From positions 9,491,491 to 9,555,490 of the forward strand of contig NC_083564.1 of assembly GCF_019925205.1 (NCBI RefSeq): a stretch of DNA of 64,000 nucleotides, given 5' to 3'. Position numbers and translations under genes: made by a program. The DNA comes from Metopolophium dirhodum. Its lineage: Eukaryota > Arthropoda > Insecta > Hemiptera > Aphididae. Shown here in pieces: positions 13,674-26,167 of the stretch. Below the pieces are notes generated by a model. That model saw only the letters and a program-made list of their open reading frames with translations, was not told the DNA's origin and searched no databases. Within the stretch, counting starts at the first letter, position 1, and every line of letters begins with the position of its first letter.

Positions 13674-14159
13674 CTGAAACAATATAATAAGTAATTATTA
13701 AACAAATTTTAAATAATACCAATTTTTAATTCTAAAGAACTATAGGACATATATATATAATTTAATTTAATATATTTTTTGTAATTTTACAAGGCAAATT
13801 TGTAATTATCTTTCTATCTACCACAAGAAAACCAAAAAATTACCAATTTATAATGATAACAATAAATTAAAACATCAGAACTAAAAACATCAATCTTCAA
13901 TTATAAAATGATTACCTGATTTCGGTGGTTTTTCAAAAACACCAAAATAAACTACAGGAGTATCAATTTTATATAATCATTATTCACTCGGTACAAATAA
14001 CATATTTTATAAATAAATTTTAAATACGAATAATTAAAATCCAAAATATATGTATTTACATATATGATAAGAAATATAAAAATATAACATACAAATAATT
14101 AAATGTCAAATATATACTTAAAAATTGTATGTTTTAATTTACAATTCACACAGTAAAGC
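13674..14159. other. Interval between candidate coding exon and its possible promoter
   Basis: It contains a minus-strand stretch ending CCACCGAAATCAG before GTAATC (13913-13918), which would make a usable donor. The frame before it reads IDTPVVYFGVFEKPPKS but continues upstream into AT-rich noise without a start. It might be an alternative exon but is not called. Confidence 0.3.
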
Positions 14160-14290
14160 GCACACGGAGCAAAACCATCGGCGAACGGGTCACGAGAACC
14201 ACTACTAAAAGCAGTAGCAACTGGCAAGCAATGTCAGCTAGTGCCCGTCAGTGTCGCCGTTCACAGGAGTACAATATTATTGTTCAGCCG
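14160..14290 (-). promoter_or_regulatory. Candidate transcription start and 5' UTR of the minus-strand gene at 13.6 kb
   Basis: A compact GC-richer patch with CpG dinucleotides stands in very AT-rich DNA about 500 bp upstream of the acceptor at 13674. On the minus strand it runs from GTGAACGGCGACACTGACGG to CTCCGTGTGCGCTTTACTG. It then reaches GTAAATTA, which could serve as a donor. Short CpG-rich islands of this kind commonly mark insect 5' ends. No TATA box is obvious. The assignment is inference from position and composition. Confidence 0.3.
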
Positions 14291-15679
14291 CAGAAATGAT
14301 TACCAGCATATTATCATATTTTGCAAATGAAAGCAAATTAATAAAAACTGACGTATTCATAATAATACATTTTCGAACCAAAAGTATTTTTATAATATTG
14401 CTTAGATTAATATGTAGTTATAACATACTATAATAAATTTAATTAATAACCAAAAAATAAATTCTTAACAGAATTTTATCATTAATAAAATAATTCAACT
14501 ATAATTTAAATTACCTTATGTAAAATAATGATATTATTATTAGACAATTGATAAAAAACTGATAATTATCTGAAATTTTAATTTTACAAGATACTTACTT
14601 AAATATTGTAATATACCTATGTTTAAAACTATTATTTAAAACTAAGATTTGTCGTTATATACATTTATTTCTATATTATTTAAAAAGCGAATATTCACTT
14701 AAGTTAAATAAATTGTATAATTTAAATATAAAACTAAATTGTAATATACTCACAAACAATACGAATGAATACAATATTTATACAAATGTTTTATTTTCTA
14801 CTAGGTAAAAATTAATTTTAGTTCAACATTTTTCAATAGTTAAAAAAAATTATATATATATTATATTAACTATGGGTATGGACTTCAATGAAAAATAGAT
14901 ACTAAGTTTTGTCTTGAGTATTTCTTTTTGCGTGTAACCAAATAAAAAAGGATATATAATATAAAAGTTTCCCCTCAGCACATAAATCTGGATTCCGATC
15001 TTACGTTAACCATGCTTGACAGCAAAATCCTTGTCAAAATCAAAAAGGGGATATGGATAGGGGTCTTTCCTTCACCCACTCTCACTCGCTACACCCGAAA
15101 CAATATTCGCCATCTGGCACATAAAGGGTCATTGCAACATCAACTACTACATTTCCACGTCCCATCCGCTACATCCAAAGTGGTCATAATTAATTGTAAT
15201 AATTATTATTATAAGGGCCCACACACCGAACAAAACATTCCCTTTTCTACTGGACAATAATATAATATAAGTCTCTCGCCTGAACCTTATATATTTTTAT
15301 AAATATATATAGATACCGAAGTCTTTTATATTATGGAATAAGTCGGACAATATAAAATCGACGTGACTATGTATTACTGAACTAATATAATATGATACGA
15401 TTGATTGATAATCAAACCGTTGTTCCAATTGTAACTAGTTCGTGACAATTATAAAAACTGTAATGGCCTTTACAATGATTTACAAATATACCTATGCTAT
15501 ATCATATACATTAAATTATAAAATATTTTTGAAAAATGTTATAGTATTATACGAGCTATAGTTCAATATTGTTTCCTATTACACATTTTTCAATATAACT
15601 TTAAAATAGCTGAATTCATAAAAATTTAAACATAATTTTGATTTTATATTATATAACGGCGCGATTTATGTATCAGTCT
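14291..15679. other. AT-rich DNA with a GC-richer patch at 14975-15245
   Basis: The patch holds an 82-codon plus-strand frame starting at 15012 (MLDSKILVKIKKGIWIGVFP). It lacks recognisable domains and splice context. It could be a transposon scrap. Confidence 0.3.
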
Positions 15680-15755
15680 TACAATGATATGTTTATTTTA
15701 TTTACATTTTTTTGAGTGTCTGGCATCACCTTTAAAACCAGTGAAAAATTGTTAA
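15680..15755 (-). repeat. Fragment of the aphid interspersed repeat
   Basis: TTACAATGATATG, a T-rich run and GAGTGTCTGGCATCACCTTTAAAACCAGTGAAAAAT match the reverse complement of the segment at about 290-390 in copy A (GTGTCTGTCATCACCTTTTAGGACAGTAAAAAT). Neither repeat end is kept. Confidence 0.55.
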
Positions 15756-17385
15756 TCTATTCCACTTAGAGATGGTATTTTGGCTGATTTGGCGAAATTG
15801 AAGTTCAAATCTTTTCAAATTTTTAAACTATAATGTAGTTAAAACTTATCAAATTTTCGCATTTTAATAGCTAAGATTGAAAACGTAATACAAGATTATC
15901 ATATTATGTTCTTCTTAAAGCAACATAAAAACCCTATGTATACATAACATGGAATTGGATAAAAACAAAATATAACGATTTTAGTTATTATATTGTCTTT
16001 TAGTAGGTAAATCTACAGCAAAGCAATTTTCTCGGTTTTTTTTATCACACAGAATAATGCAAAACTGCCATAAATAATAATAGTTTCAATAATTAAACAA
16101 ATCCCAATCTGACGTATGCAAAATCTACTGACTATACATCCAAAATATTATAATAATGAAAATAATGTCAAACAAATTACATAAGAAAATAAATACGAAT
16201 AATATATACCTAATAGTTAGTACATTTTAGTTGTAGCTAAAAAAATCTTTATTCAATAATCCTAATCATTTTTAAGAAAGTGAAATGTTAACTCAATAAA
16301 ATAGGTACGTTTATATATATGTAAGTAATATATGTTTATTTTATGCTATGTGTATATAGGTACATGTTAAAGACCCAACCTATTAAGTAAATGGTTTAGA
16401 TTCATAACGTATAAAATAACATAAAGTGCCCGTTACTCGCTTTCGTGTATATTCCAACTTTGCATCCCTTAATAAATATGACCTACATAAAAGGTTACAC
16501 AGAATCCTAGAATAGTTTTTATTCGCTCTCCAACATTAATTTCTAATTTAAATTCTGGCGGGCACTATTCCCTGGCAGAATAAAAACAGTCGAAGATGGG
16601 CGCACAGGATCAATTTTCCACCGGAAGAAACCACACACAAGGGACCTCAGACGCAGTATTTCCCTAACCGTGTGACGTCAAAATATTAATTATTCAGAAC
16701 ATTCAACAATAAAACAAACGAGCCAATCACATAGTAATGTTTAATTTGAATTGAAAAGTTTTATTCTTAACAATGAACTTATAACAAACGAATTTTATTA
16801 GCACGTCCAACTTTTGTTGTCTCTCAAAGTACTACACTTTTTGTTTCTCTACTCAAGTCCTTCTATACAAAAACAATTACACCACAAATTCAAGAGAAAA
16901 CGAATGGAGAGATTAAGTTACCTAGAAAAACGTCCCAACACGTTATTGTCCACCCTTAGTTGTAGGGCTGTGCGAAATTCAATTACAAGGTTGTCCGGAA
17001 TGGTCACGGACAAATTGCAACACGAAGATCTACCCTTGATGTTAGAATTTAATACACTGTATATGATTCAGGGTTCTCAGAATAGGATATGAAATGTTAC
17101 GCCTTTCGACATTAACCAGTTTAAACCATAACGATATTGTGGTAAGTATATATTATATATTATAGGTACCTATATAATAGATATTATCTAGAAATGACTA
17201 TCTCCATGATTGGTTTAAAAATTTGTTAATCGTATTTTAATATTATGATGATCATAATCATTATACAAGGTAGGTATTATAACAAAAAAAATCAAATTAT
17301 TTAAATAACAATTATTAAAGTAAGTTGTTTAGAATTGAAGTAGTCAATTTTTTTAAGACTAAAACCATTGATTAAATATAGGTAC

Positions 17386-17418
17386 TATATTATATTATAT
17401 TATATTATATTATATTAT
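17386..17418. repeat. (ATATT)n microsatellite
   Basis: Six to seven near-perfect 5-bp units. Confidence 0.9.
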
Positions 17419-17604
17419 TTTAATATTTTTTATTATATTTTTATTATATATTTAAGCGATGCTAAAATTACATTTTTCATATCAAACAAATTAGTTGAAC
17501 TCCAAGCTGGACGACAATAAGTATAGTCTCTAACTATTTCAGTTACCAAAAATAATCAGTTATTGACTATCTATTATAAAGATAGCTATAACAGCTATCA
17601 CCAA

Positions 17605-17632
17605 CCCCCCCCCCCCCAAAAAAAAAAAAAAA
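17605..17632. repeat. C13-A15 homopolymer junction
   Basis: A run of 13 C is followed directly by 15 A. It is likely prone to length error in sequencing. Confidence 0.9.
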
Positions 17633-18721
17633 CAACTGTTAAGATACATTCAAAACCAAGTTAGCAATGTACCATGTGTCATTGTCACCAATTCGCCTGT
17701 GTACTATGTAATACACGTGATTAAATAACATGAGTTAACAGTTTATACAGTACATTAAACGAAACGCTGGTTAGCCAAGCCTAATTCAATTTCCTACCAA
17801 AAGAGGAAATTGCATGACACGAGATGGCTGCAGCTAGTGTATTATATGCGGTTATTACAACTAAGGTTAATTAAAACTGACTAATATTTACATAATCAAA
17901 TAGACAACAGTTCGTGTTGCCGTGTACCTGTACTGTATGTATATTGTAAATGGTTGAATAAAACATTTAATATAAAATACTTAGAATAAATTTAATATGT
18001 GGTCTAAAAACTAAACCATAAATCTGACAGTTTGTAAAAATTTAAAAGTTCGAATTTATTTGATAGAATATAATATATTTACCTTAAAAATGTAACAATA
18101 TTTAAACTTAATGTCTTATCCTCTAACAATCTCGTAAAATATTTTAGGTAATTAAACTGTAATTTTCATAGTTAATGCTAACACTCAAATATTCAATATA
18201 ATATCTTAAATCTAGTACCTATATGAATATGTTTAATATATATTTTTTTTTAAATAATTACCTTCAAAATTAGTTACATTTATAATACTTTTAAGTATAT
18301 TTTGGTTGACCTAAACTCAAAATAAAAAAATTAAATTGTTTTTATGTATAATATTAAATATAGTAATCTGAGATAGCCCATCCTATGGGGATAATTTATG
18401 TTAATATTTTACAACTGCAATTATTAATATCCATTATGTATTCATATAGAGTGATATAAGTTCTAAACTATAGGCAGGAGGCAAGTATAGGAAAGGAATG
18501 TATGAGGACTAACATGGTAAGATATCCTGTATGTAGTATATAACCTTTTTCAATTATTTTTAATAATCTAAATAATTTATTATTTCATTAGTTTTGATTG
18601 TTATTAACAAAATTCTGACACAAAAAGTGGGTAAGTCATTAAAATATCATTGCACATTATATACACGATTCTGTCAGCTCGTCTTCTACAAAAACGTTTG
18701 TTTATAATAAACATTTTTACT

Positions 18722-18835
18722 ATTTTAGATTCTTAACGAACTAATGAATATATAGGATTTACAGTGACGTGATTATTTTGTTTGTGTCTGACTGCTATCA
18801 TTACTTTTAGGAGCATATTATTACGATATTTATTG
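18722..18835 (-). repeat. Aphid interspersed repeat, truncated copy D
   Basis: TTTTAGATTCTTAACGAACTAATGAATATATAG followed by GTGACGTGATTATTTTG, GTGTCTGACTGCTATCATTAC and TTTTAGGAGC lines up with the terminal part of the repeat as read at 19203. It stops after about 115 bp. Confidence 0.6.
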
Positions 18836-19202
18836 AAAACTAAAGCTACACATATTTGATAGAATACATTGGCATAAATATAGACCATACACACGTAGGT
18901 ACAATGTGCATGTATAATATATATAAATATTATGTCTATAGAGGTACGTAGATTTTATTTACAATTAAATATTTCAACGCGACTCAACTACAAAAATTAA
19001 CATAATCCCTCTCTCATATTTACTTAATAATAAATATATGATCAGTGATAACTGGCCAACATCAAAGATAACATTATTTCAATCCACAAGAAATTAAATA
19101 GAATTTCATTAAGTAATGAAAGTTAAAATTATTTTAGGCATTTCAAGCAAATTATAATGATATAATATATTGTTATAATGTGCATTATGTATAATAATTT
19201 TA

Positions 19203-20000
19203 GTTTCCGAGCGGAACGATGAATGTATTATAAGTTTTACCATAATTTGTGTTTTTTTTTTCATTATTATTTATTTGTGTGTTCTGTGTGTGACTGTCAT
19301 CACGTTTTGGAGCTGATAAATCAACTTCGATAGTAGCAATTTGAATCAAGTTAGTACTTTGGGGAGTCGTAAATAAAAATAGTCCACGTACTTTATAAAA
19401 TAATCAGAAAAAAAAATTACGGACAAAGGGAATACTTATTAACGGAACATCCGTTTTTGGCAAATAGATTTTATTTTTTTTATGTAGTAATTCTGTATTT
19501 AATAATCGTACTTGAAATATTTACAAAATTATACGAATATTAATTAGGCATTTATCGATATAATACATTTTAAAAGAATTTTAGCACTTTTTGATCGATT
19601 TATAGATATGAAGATATTTTTAAGATTTTTAACTAAACCAAAAAGCTTGAAAGTTCAATACGAGGTTTCTTATTAGTTCTAGCAGTCATTAAAAATACAT
19701 AGGAACAATGTTTTTTTTATAAGCGTTGAAGTACAAATTTCGACGAAATATTATGTAAGTAATTAAAAATTCATAATAATTTTCAATTTCAATAGCTTTG
19801 GATCTCAAGCTTCAAGGTTCTTAATACAAACATTTTTACTCCAGCATTCTAAAAATATTAAAAACACAACCATTAGTTTTTACTTTTTTATATAGATATT
19901 TAAGACATTGTCCAGCGAAGAATCTGGACAAAATTGAATATTTAAACGAAAAAAAAATTTGTATTCATATGCTGTAATTCAAAAAATATTTAAGGACTAG
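19203..20000 (-). repeat. Aphid interspersed repeat, longest copy (C)
   Basis: Read on the plus strand it opens with the terminal motif (TTTCCGAGCGGAACGATGAATG), then a T-rich run, GACTGTCATCACGTTTTGGAGC and TTAGTACTTTGGGGAGTCG, matching copy A in reverse. It continues into a longer internal region (19540-20000) with ATAGCTTTGGATCTCAAGCTTC and ACATTTTTACTCCAGCATTC. I recall such words from longer members of this family. The inner boundary is approximate. No coding frame survives. Confidence 0.6.
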
Positions 20001-23000
20001 AAACTATTTGTCATTAGTTACAACGTACATTATTATTTTCTATACTCAATAAAATTTAAAATATATTAATACCTACTAATTTTAAGCTATTAATAAACCT
20101 ATCACGAAACAATTCACACCGTTCTACTATACGTGTTATAAGTTAATTACAATAATAATATTTAGTATAAAAACAATAATATATGAGATGTATTTGGCAA
20201 AAATTATAGTTCAACATATTATAATTTTACTATATTTTCAGAAAAATAAATTACTTATGGCAACATACATAAAAAATATTATATAAAATGCCCTTAGAAA
20301 TAGAGGCTGATTTATCATTATTTTAAAAACATAGCACATTTTTGTTTCCCAGATTTTATTTTGTAAGCTTAATTTTAATATAATTAAAATTTTAATATTT
20401 TACAGACATAAAATTGATTTTTCTGAACGCAAATTCTGCGCTATGTTGTATACGTTTGTGAAACAGGGCCAACACGTGTGGGTGTTGTATCATGTAGTGT
20501 TCTCATAACTTTTTTGAAAATAGTTTTATTTGTGTAATTTGACGTCTTTACGGACAATATGTTTTACTATTTGTATCATTATCAGTTTTATTTTTTTGAA
20601 TGAAAACATAAATTTTTCATTTTGTTTTACAAAGTAGATTATTTATTAGAATTCGATTCATAAATGTCGATTTTTGAATTAAATGTAGTTAATTTGTTTT
20701 AACTTTTAAGTTTATAACATTTAAGTCAACATCTTACGGGACACTAAAAATAAAAACTTAGTTCTGCTATAATATAGTATAGGTATCGAGGGTCTCTTCA
20801 TTGAGTAGGTTACTGCAGTAATGGATTTATTGAATTTGAATGCAATAAATACGAAAACGATCCTGAGTGAGTGGTGATGATCCATTAGCATAAGTACTTC
20901 TAAGGATATTTTATAATAAATGTATATTGCTATAAGTACTTGCTATAACTTAATAAATATATCTTACTTAATTTAATACATCAAAACATAAAGAATTGTC
21001 TTCTTTTGTACATTTTTATTTCGATTACCTTTATTTTATATAAAAAAACAATTTTTCGTCTAAATTATTATACGTAATAATTTCAGCAGCCCTAGGCAAT
21101 AAAATCCAATATTACGATACCTTAGGTCATTGTTATACGACTATGATAGGAGGTATTTCATTTGATGTTTGGAATATAGCAGCATAGTGTAAGGAAACAA
21201 TATTCCATCCGCAAAACCTCAGTAAAAGGGGAGAAACTCCAGAAATAAAAAGGGCGCAATAAATTACTGTTCACACCCTTGAGAGGCAATCGACCATAAT
21301 GTATGCGTTTATCCAGAAGCTCAGCAGGAGACCCTCAGACGTGTAATAATTATTTTAGAACATAAATTATTATCTGGGGCCTCTAGAATGATCTCCATCT
21401 GAAAACTACAGTTCATTTGGGATGGAAATATTCAAACTAAACTAATGAGTAATGACACACAAATGTTCACTTGATGTTATGTTTTTATACTTAAAAGGTT
21501 TCAATAATGATTTTAGTAAAGCCTTTTAACATTGTATGCAATACAATACTAATTGGATATTAATCCGAACGTTGATGAAAGTTTATTGACCCAGTTTATA
21601 CGAAAAAAAGGGTGGCTGTGCAGCATAGTCTAATGAGGATAGAGTTAAGGAATACAAGTTTTGTCTAGAATTGCTATTATATACTTAAAAATATTATTAA
21701 TAATTAACACAACAAAAAAGAAAAAATCATACGTTATCTCTTCATTAATTAAAGCTTTAAGTATCTGAATTATAACTCAAACAGTTAAAATATATTAATG
21801 ATTAGGTGCTTAATTATTTTTATTTATACCAATTAAATTTTTTTTTTATTTATTTAATCATTAGTATCTATTTTATATAGATACATACAACTAAATTACC
21901 TTGCTATCTACATAACTGCAGGTATACATTTCACAAAAGTTGTACACAGATACAAATAAGCTCAGAATTTACACACTGCATTTCTGAAGTAATCTTAATT
22001 GCATAACCTAATCATTATTTTAGTTAAGTATATGTATGATACTAAATTACTAATTAAATAAATAACAAAAATAACATTACATACTTATAAATATAGCAGA
22101 TTTTTTAAACAATACAATTTATATATTACTGAATTAAATATTTACTATGTTACTGAAAATTTGAAATTAAAATAAATGTTAACTAATTTAAGTACAATAT
22201 TTTTATTTTTTTTTCTATTTTAACTAGTACTAACATGTATAATAATATACTAATATTATGAAAATATGATTAAAAAACATACAATTATACAAATAGTGTT
22301 TAAAGTTAAAAATGAATTATTTTTAAATAAGAACTGTGTTTTATAATTATGGGTTAGTGTAAAAATATATGAATTCTAGAACCACTAGTAAAATTAATAT
22401 GAAACATCTATTTGGTACCAACATATTTTAAATGTATGCATGCATTCAAAGAAAAGTAAAAATAAGATTTCTGAAAATTGCTAAGTTAATTAAAAAATAA
22501 ATAAATATTTATTATATACCTGTTTAATGCTTTATTGAACAAATATTTGATAGATATTCTCAATATTTATACCAAATTTTTAAAAAGTAGGTAATACCAG
22601 ATAATTAATGGTTGGTATATAAAACAACTTAATAGTCAAAAAATTAACAATACATGTATTAGTATTTAGTTAATTAAGTTCTAATAATTAAAATTGTTTA
22701 AGTACAGATCAGATAATCAGATTATTTAACAAGTTTAAAAATATAACAGACCAAACTTGATAATATAAACACTATTGTGTATTAATAAAATCAAAAGTTA
22801 AACCCACAAAATTAAGGGTTTGAATCAATCTGAACAAAAGCATCTATAAATTACATTCCTAAATCAAATACTACCTACTTACTCGGGTAATATCGACTTC
22901 AAATTCTATGTAAGTTGTAAAGTCAGAGTTCAGCACCGCAATAGCCGTTAATTGACAAGCATGAAAACTGAGGATTCTTTTTTAGGAATAATAATAATAA

Positions 23001-23675
23001 TAGGTACTATAAAGTATAAAATTGACTTCAGAATTAACTACTTTATTTTTCATTTCCAAAAAAAGCTAAAATATCAAAAAAAAAAAAAAAAATTCTTCAC
23101 AAAATGTATAACAAAATATAATATTGTAGTGACCTGGAAATAATAACAACCTTAACTAAATATTTGATTACCTGTATACTTATATTTATATCAAAATGTT
23201 CTTATAAACTTAATATAAATTTTAATAATACCTAATTAGGTGAGTATATTTATGGTATACAATATCGACAAGTACTTATTATGCAAATAAATGCAATAGC
23301 ATAATTTAAGTACCTAGATAAATAAATGAGATTTATAAATTAATATAAGAAAACATTATATAAACAATTTTGTAGTAATGAATAAAAAAAAGGTTGTAGT
23401 TATAAGTGCTTCTTACATAAGTACCTAGGTACCCTGGTAGGTATATCATGTTAATTTTATCTTTGAGAATACATAATATAATATAGGAAACGTATAAGAT
23501 AAACGTAGGTACATAATGGGTATGTCAACCAAATGTTAGATAATTAATTAGAAAAAACATCTGTAGTTGAAATACTTTATACTATACAAGTAACAATGTA
23601 AAATATGAATCAGTTATGAAATTACTATTCTACAACTCAGGTAATATTAAACATAATATCAAGGTATACATACTA
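20001..23675. other. AT-rich interval without a supported gene
   Basis: Patches at 20410-20510, 20860-20890 and 21080-21430 are less AT-rich. The last contains words such as AAGCTCAGCAGGAGACCCTC but no frame longer than about 25 codons. From 21700 to 23640 the DNA is extremely AT-rich with nothing seen. Confidence 0.5.
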
Positions 23676-23849
23676 CAGTGAGTTCCGCGTAATGTGATCA
23701 CAGGTTTATAGATCCAACCGTTTATTGGAATCAAAAATGAAAACCCCAAACCAAATATTATACTGAAAACAATATGCTTTATGGAATCAACTGGCTAATA
23801 GAATCAAAATGACCTGGACCAATGTGATCACATTAAGCGATACTCACTG
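23676..23849. mobile_element. pogo/Tc1-mariner-like MITE, 174 bp
   Basis: The terminal inverted repeats are CAGTGAGTTCCGCGTAATG then TGATCAC on the left and, read in reverse from the right, CAGTGAGTATCGCTTAATG then TGATCAC, agreeing at 23 of 26 positions. The left end follows a TA dinucleotide, as expected for this superfamily; the right flank is TT, so the duplication is imperfect or mutated. Drosophila pogo termini begin CAGT and contain TTCGCTTA, similar to the right end here. The interior has repeated GGAATCAA words and no coding frame, so it is non-autonomous. Confidence 0.75.
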
Positions 23850-24639
23850 TTTATGCCGAGGTATATACTAAAATAGTCAAATGTCTGGTATCAAAATGAT
23901 CAACAATGTATTACTACCATTTAAAACTATATATTAAATTTAATAAAAAGAATCTTATTTTCAACCCAACCAGCTCATCATTGGGAATTTTGTATTATGA
24001 CTAAAATATCTGGAATTGTATGTGAATATTATACACATTAAAATACTTGATAAAATATACACAATTTTTATAGAGTTTACATTCCTTATAAATATTATTA
24101 AATTGGCTTGGTGACAAAACCAAAATCCATGTTTTTACAAATTTCAAGCTTTAACCTACATATATTGTGACCACATTCATCCAATTTGTGTTGGAACCCT
24201 GTGATTTAAAATACCCAATATTCGAATTGTAATTCAAAGATAAATGCAATAATAACGTTAGAAGACTCTGACCAAAACGTATTAATGTAGTATCTACATA
24301 CCATCTTTCAATTTGGACGTAGAGTTGTTGCAGTTTGGCTGGCAGTACATGCTGTGTCATTTGTAAATCAAAAAAACGGGAGAAAAAAAAACAAAAATAT
24401 ATAATATTAAAGATTACCGACGGATCGAATTTCAACACTTAAACTAAAAGGACGTTATCAGACATTTCGTTTTGTACATGATTTATTATTTTTATTATTA
24501 AAGCATTATTATTGTTATTATTGTTACAATTTTTTTTTTTTACTTAACAATATTACACATAGCCGTTCTTGTTGCGCGTGTAATAACTAATAATGAACGG
24601 ACGTGTTATCTCATTTAGTCATTTGTTGTTTTTCGTAAC
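23850..24639. other. Interval before the CpG-rich block
   Basis: A minus-strand 95-codon frame (24151-24438) contains a moderately protein-like part (MTQHVLPAKLQQLYVQIERW) but starts and ends in low-complexity sequence. It has no recognised domain and is not called. Confidence 0.3.
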
Positions 24640-25300
24640 TCAGTTTTATCCCTTTATCTGCGTGGGTGACCGTCTGTTTTGCAGACCGCGCGCAGTGCGA
24701 CCAACCGGCGCCGACCGGAATGTCCCCGGCGAGCGCCGTCCGGAATGTCCTCGACGCCGACGCACGCCGAACAGTTGTTGGAGTTGTAGTCGTGAGTCTG
24801 TTGTACAGCGCTAGCTTGCTCACCGCGGCAGGCTGCTTACCCGTCGAAAATATAATAACGCGATTGGCGATTGCCCCGACGACGACGCCGGGACGATTTA
24901 ATCACTATATTATTATTATTATTATTGAACTACTCTTTGCTAACACAAACTCTGAAACTCAACACTGCCCCGGCGCCGGGTGTTTATCCATAAAAGAATA
25001 ATTATAATATTTTTCCATTGCTAAAATATTATAATGTATTTTTTTTCATTTTCTCGATCGGCATTGAATATTATTTTTTTATCGTCCGGCCCGGGACACA
25101 CTGCTCCCTTACTCCCCTCTCGATTTCACACGTCGTCTCGCGTGCGCGCGTTTGACCAATTCGCCTCCGCGGCTGTAATAATTGTATACAAACACTCGAT
25201 TTGCGAGCCGTAGAGTTTTTACCCACACTCGAATTATACGGCTGTTGTGCCTACGTACTATGTCGCGGCGCGGAGGGAGTAAACGAGTCAACTGACCTAC
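24640..25300. promoter_or_regulatory. CpG-rich block, possible promoter or 5' exon
   Basis: About 650 bp dense in CG dinucleotides sits in otherwise AT-rich DNA. On the plus strand TTTTGCAG at 24676-24683 is a fair acceptor and GTCGTGAGT at 24789-24797 a fair donor. Between them an ATG at 24720 opens MSPASAVRNVLDADARRTVV. The same DNA is open on the minus strand for 70 codons, so neither frame is secure. CCGGAATGTCC occurs twice, 27 bp apart. Unmethylated CpG-rich stretches mark many insect 5' ends. Strand and gene are unknown. Confidence 0.35.
24989..25074 (+). repeat. Direct duplication, copy 1
   Basis: From CATAAAAG through ATTTTTCCATTGCTAAAA and CATTTTCTCGATCGGCATTG to AATATTAT this matches 25725-25809 with one base substitution and one extra T. 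Confidence 0.85.
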
Positions 25301-25302
25301 CG

Positions 25303-25338
25303 TTTTTTTTTTTTTTTTTTATAATATCCAAGACTATC

Positions 25339-25377
<39 letters not shown>

Positions 25378-25378
25378 T
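25303..25378. repeat. Poly-T run and (ATT)n microsatellite
   Basis: Eighteen T at 25303-25320, then about 12 ATT units from 25340. Confidence 0.9.
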
Positions 25379-25724
25379 TTTCATACACGTCACAATACAC
25401 GAACGGGTACGAAACACTCGTGAAGTCGTGACCTTAATAATCATCAGACTTTTAAACGTTACGAAAAAATGGGAATGATTATTACGAAGATACAATCCTT
25501 GACTATAATAAATATTTTATTAAATTCTGAAGTAATCAGTTGCATACATAACCGAAAACAAAAAGTAGGTACCTCCTATCATAAATTGATTTGAATAAAT
25601 ATAATATTAATTGTGCCTATGCCTACCTACTCCACCTTTAACCTACCTAAAAAAAAAAACTATCATAATTTTGTTAATGAGACCATTTTTTTTCTTTTGT
25701 TATATCTTGGAACACGCTATTGAT

Positions 25725-25809
25725 CATAAAAGCATAATTATAATATTTTTCCATTGCTAAAATATTATAATGTATTTTTTTCATTTTCTCGATCGGCATT
25801 GAATATTAT
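25725..25809 (+). repeat. Direct duplication, copy 2
   Basis: Second copy of the segment at 24989-25074, 736 bp downstream in the same orientation. The near-identity suggests a recent event. The unit has no visible terminal repeats of its own. Confidence 0.85.
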
Positions 25810-25998
25810 ATAAATGTAATTGATACTCCAACGAATAAGCACTGAACGACTATTTACTTATATTATATTAATATGATTTGATCAAATATTGTTATAATAA
25901 TATGATACCTACATGTTATTAATAATTCATTAAAATGTTAACTGTGCTACGGTCTACTGTTGATCGGGTTACGGCGACAAAATAAAATCATTACATAA

Positions 25999-26167
25999 CC
26001 TATAGATGGGGTGGACTGGGAGGCGGTCCAGCATTATTCAACGATAAGTAATAATGTATAATACAAATTGTCAAATGTTCAGCAGCCCCACTGCCCACTG
26101 GCCAAATATTGAACCAGCCCGGTGTGCTACAATTTACAACACACCGAACTGGCCAATCCGCCCCTAT
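25999..26167. mobile_element. Possible small inverted-repeat element
   Basis: The left end GATGGGGTGGACTGGGAGG and the reverse of the right end, CATAGGGGCGGATTGGCCAG, are similar and GC-rich in an AT-rich setting. Inside are GCCCCACTGCCCACTGGCC and a pair of inverted GTGTGCTACAATTTACAACACAC words near 26123-26145. I cannot find a clean target duplication, so the boundaries are approximate. Confidence 0.45.

Larger units (their letters stand above)
15756..18721. other. Interval with scattered GC-richer patches, no supported gene
   Basis: A patch at 16550-16690 includes a CRE-type TGACGTCA at 16674-16681. A 92-codon plus-strand frame at 16814-17092 has a protein-like second half (MERLSYLEKRPNTLLSTL, then NSITRLSGMVTDKLQHEDLP) and a GTAAGT at 17142, but no recognisable domain and stops before that donor. 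It is left as an unproven fragment. Confidence 0.35.

Noticed and set aside
24611..24823. 70-codon minus-strand frame in the CpG-rich block
   Set aside because: CpG-rich DNA has few stops in any frame, and the Arg/Thr/Ala-rich residues are the expected by-product.
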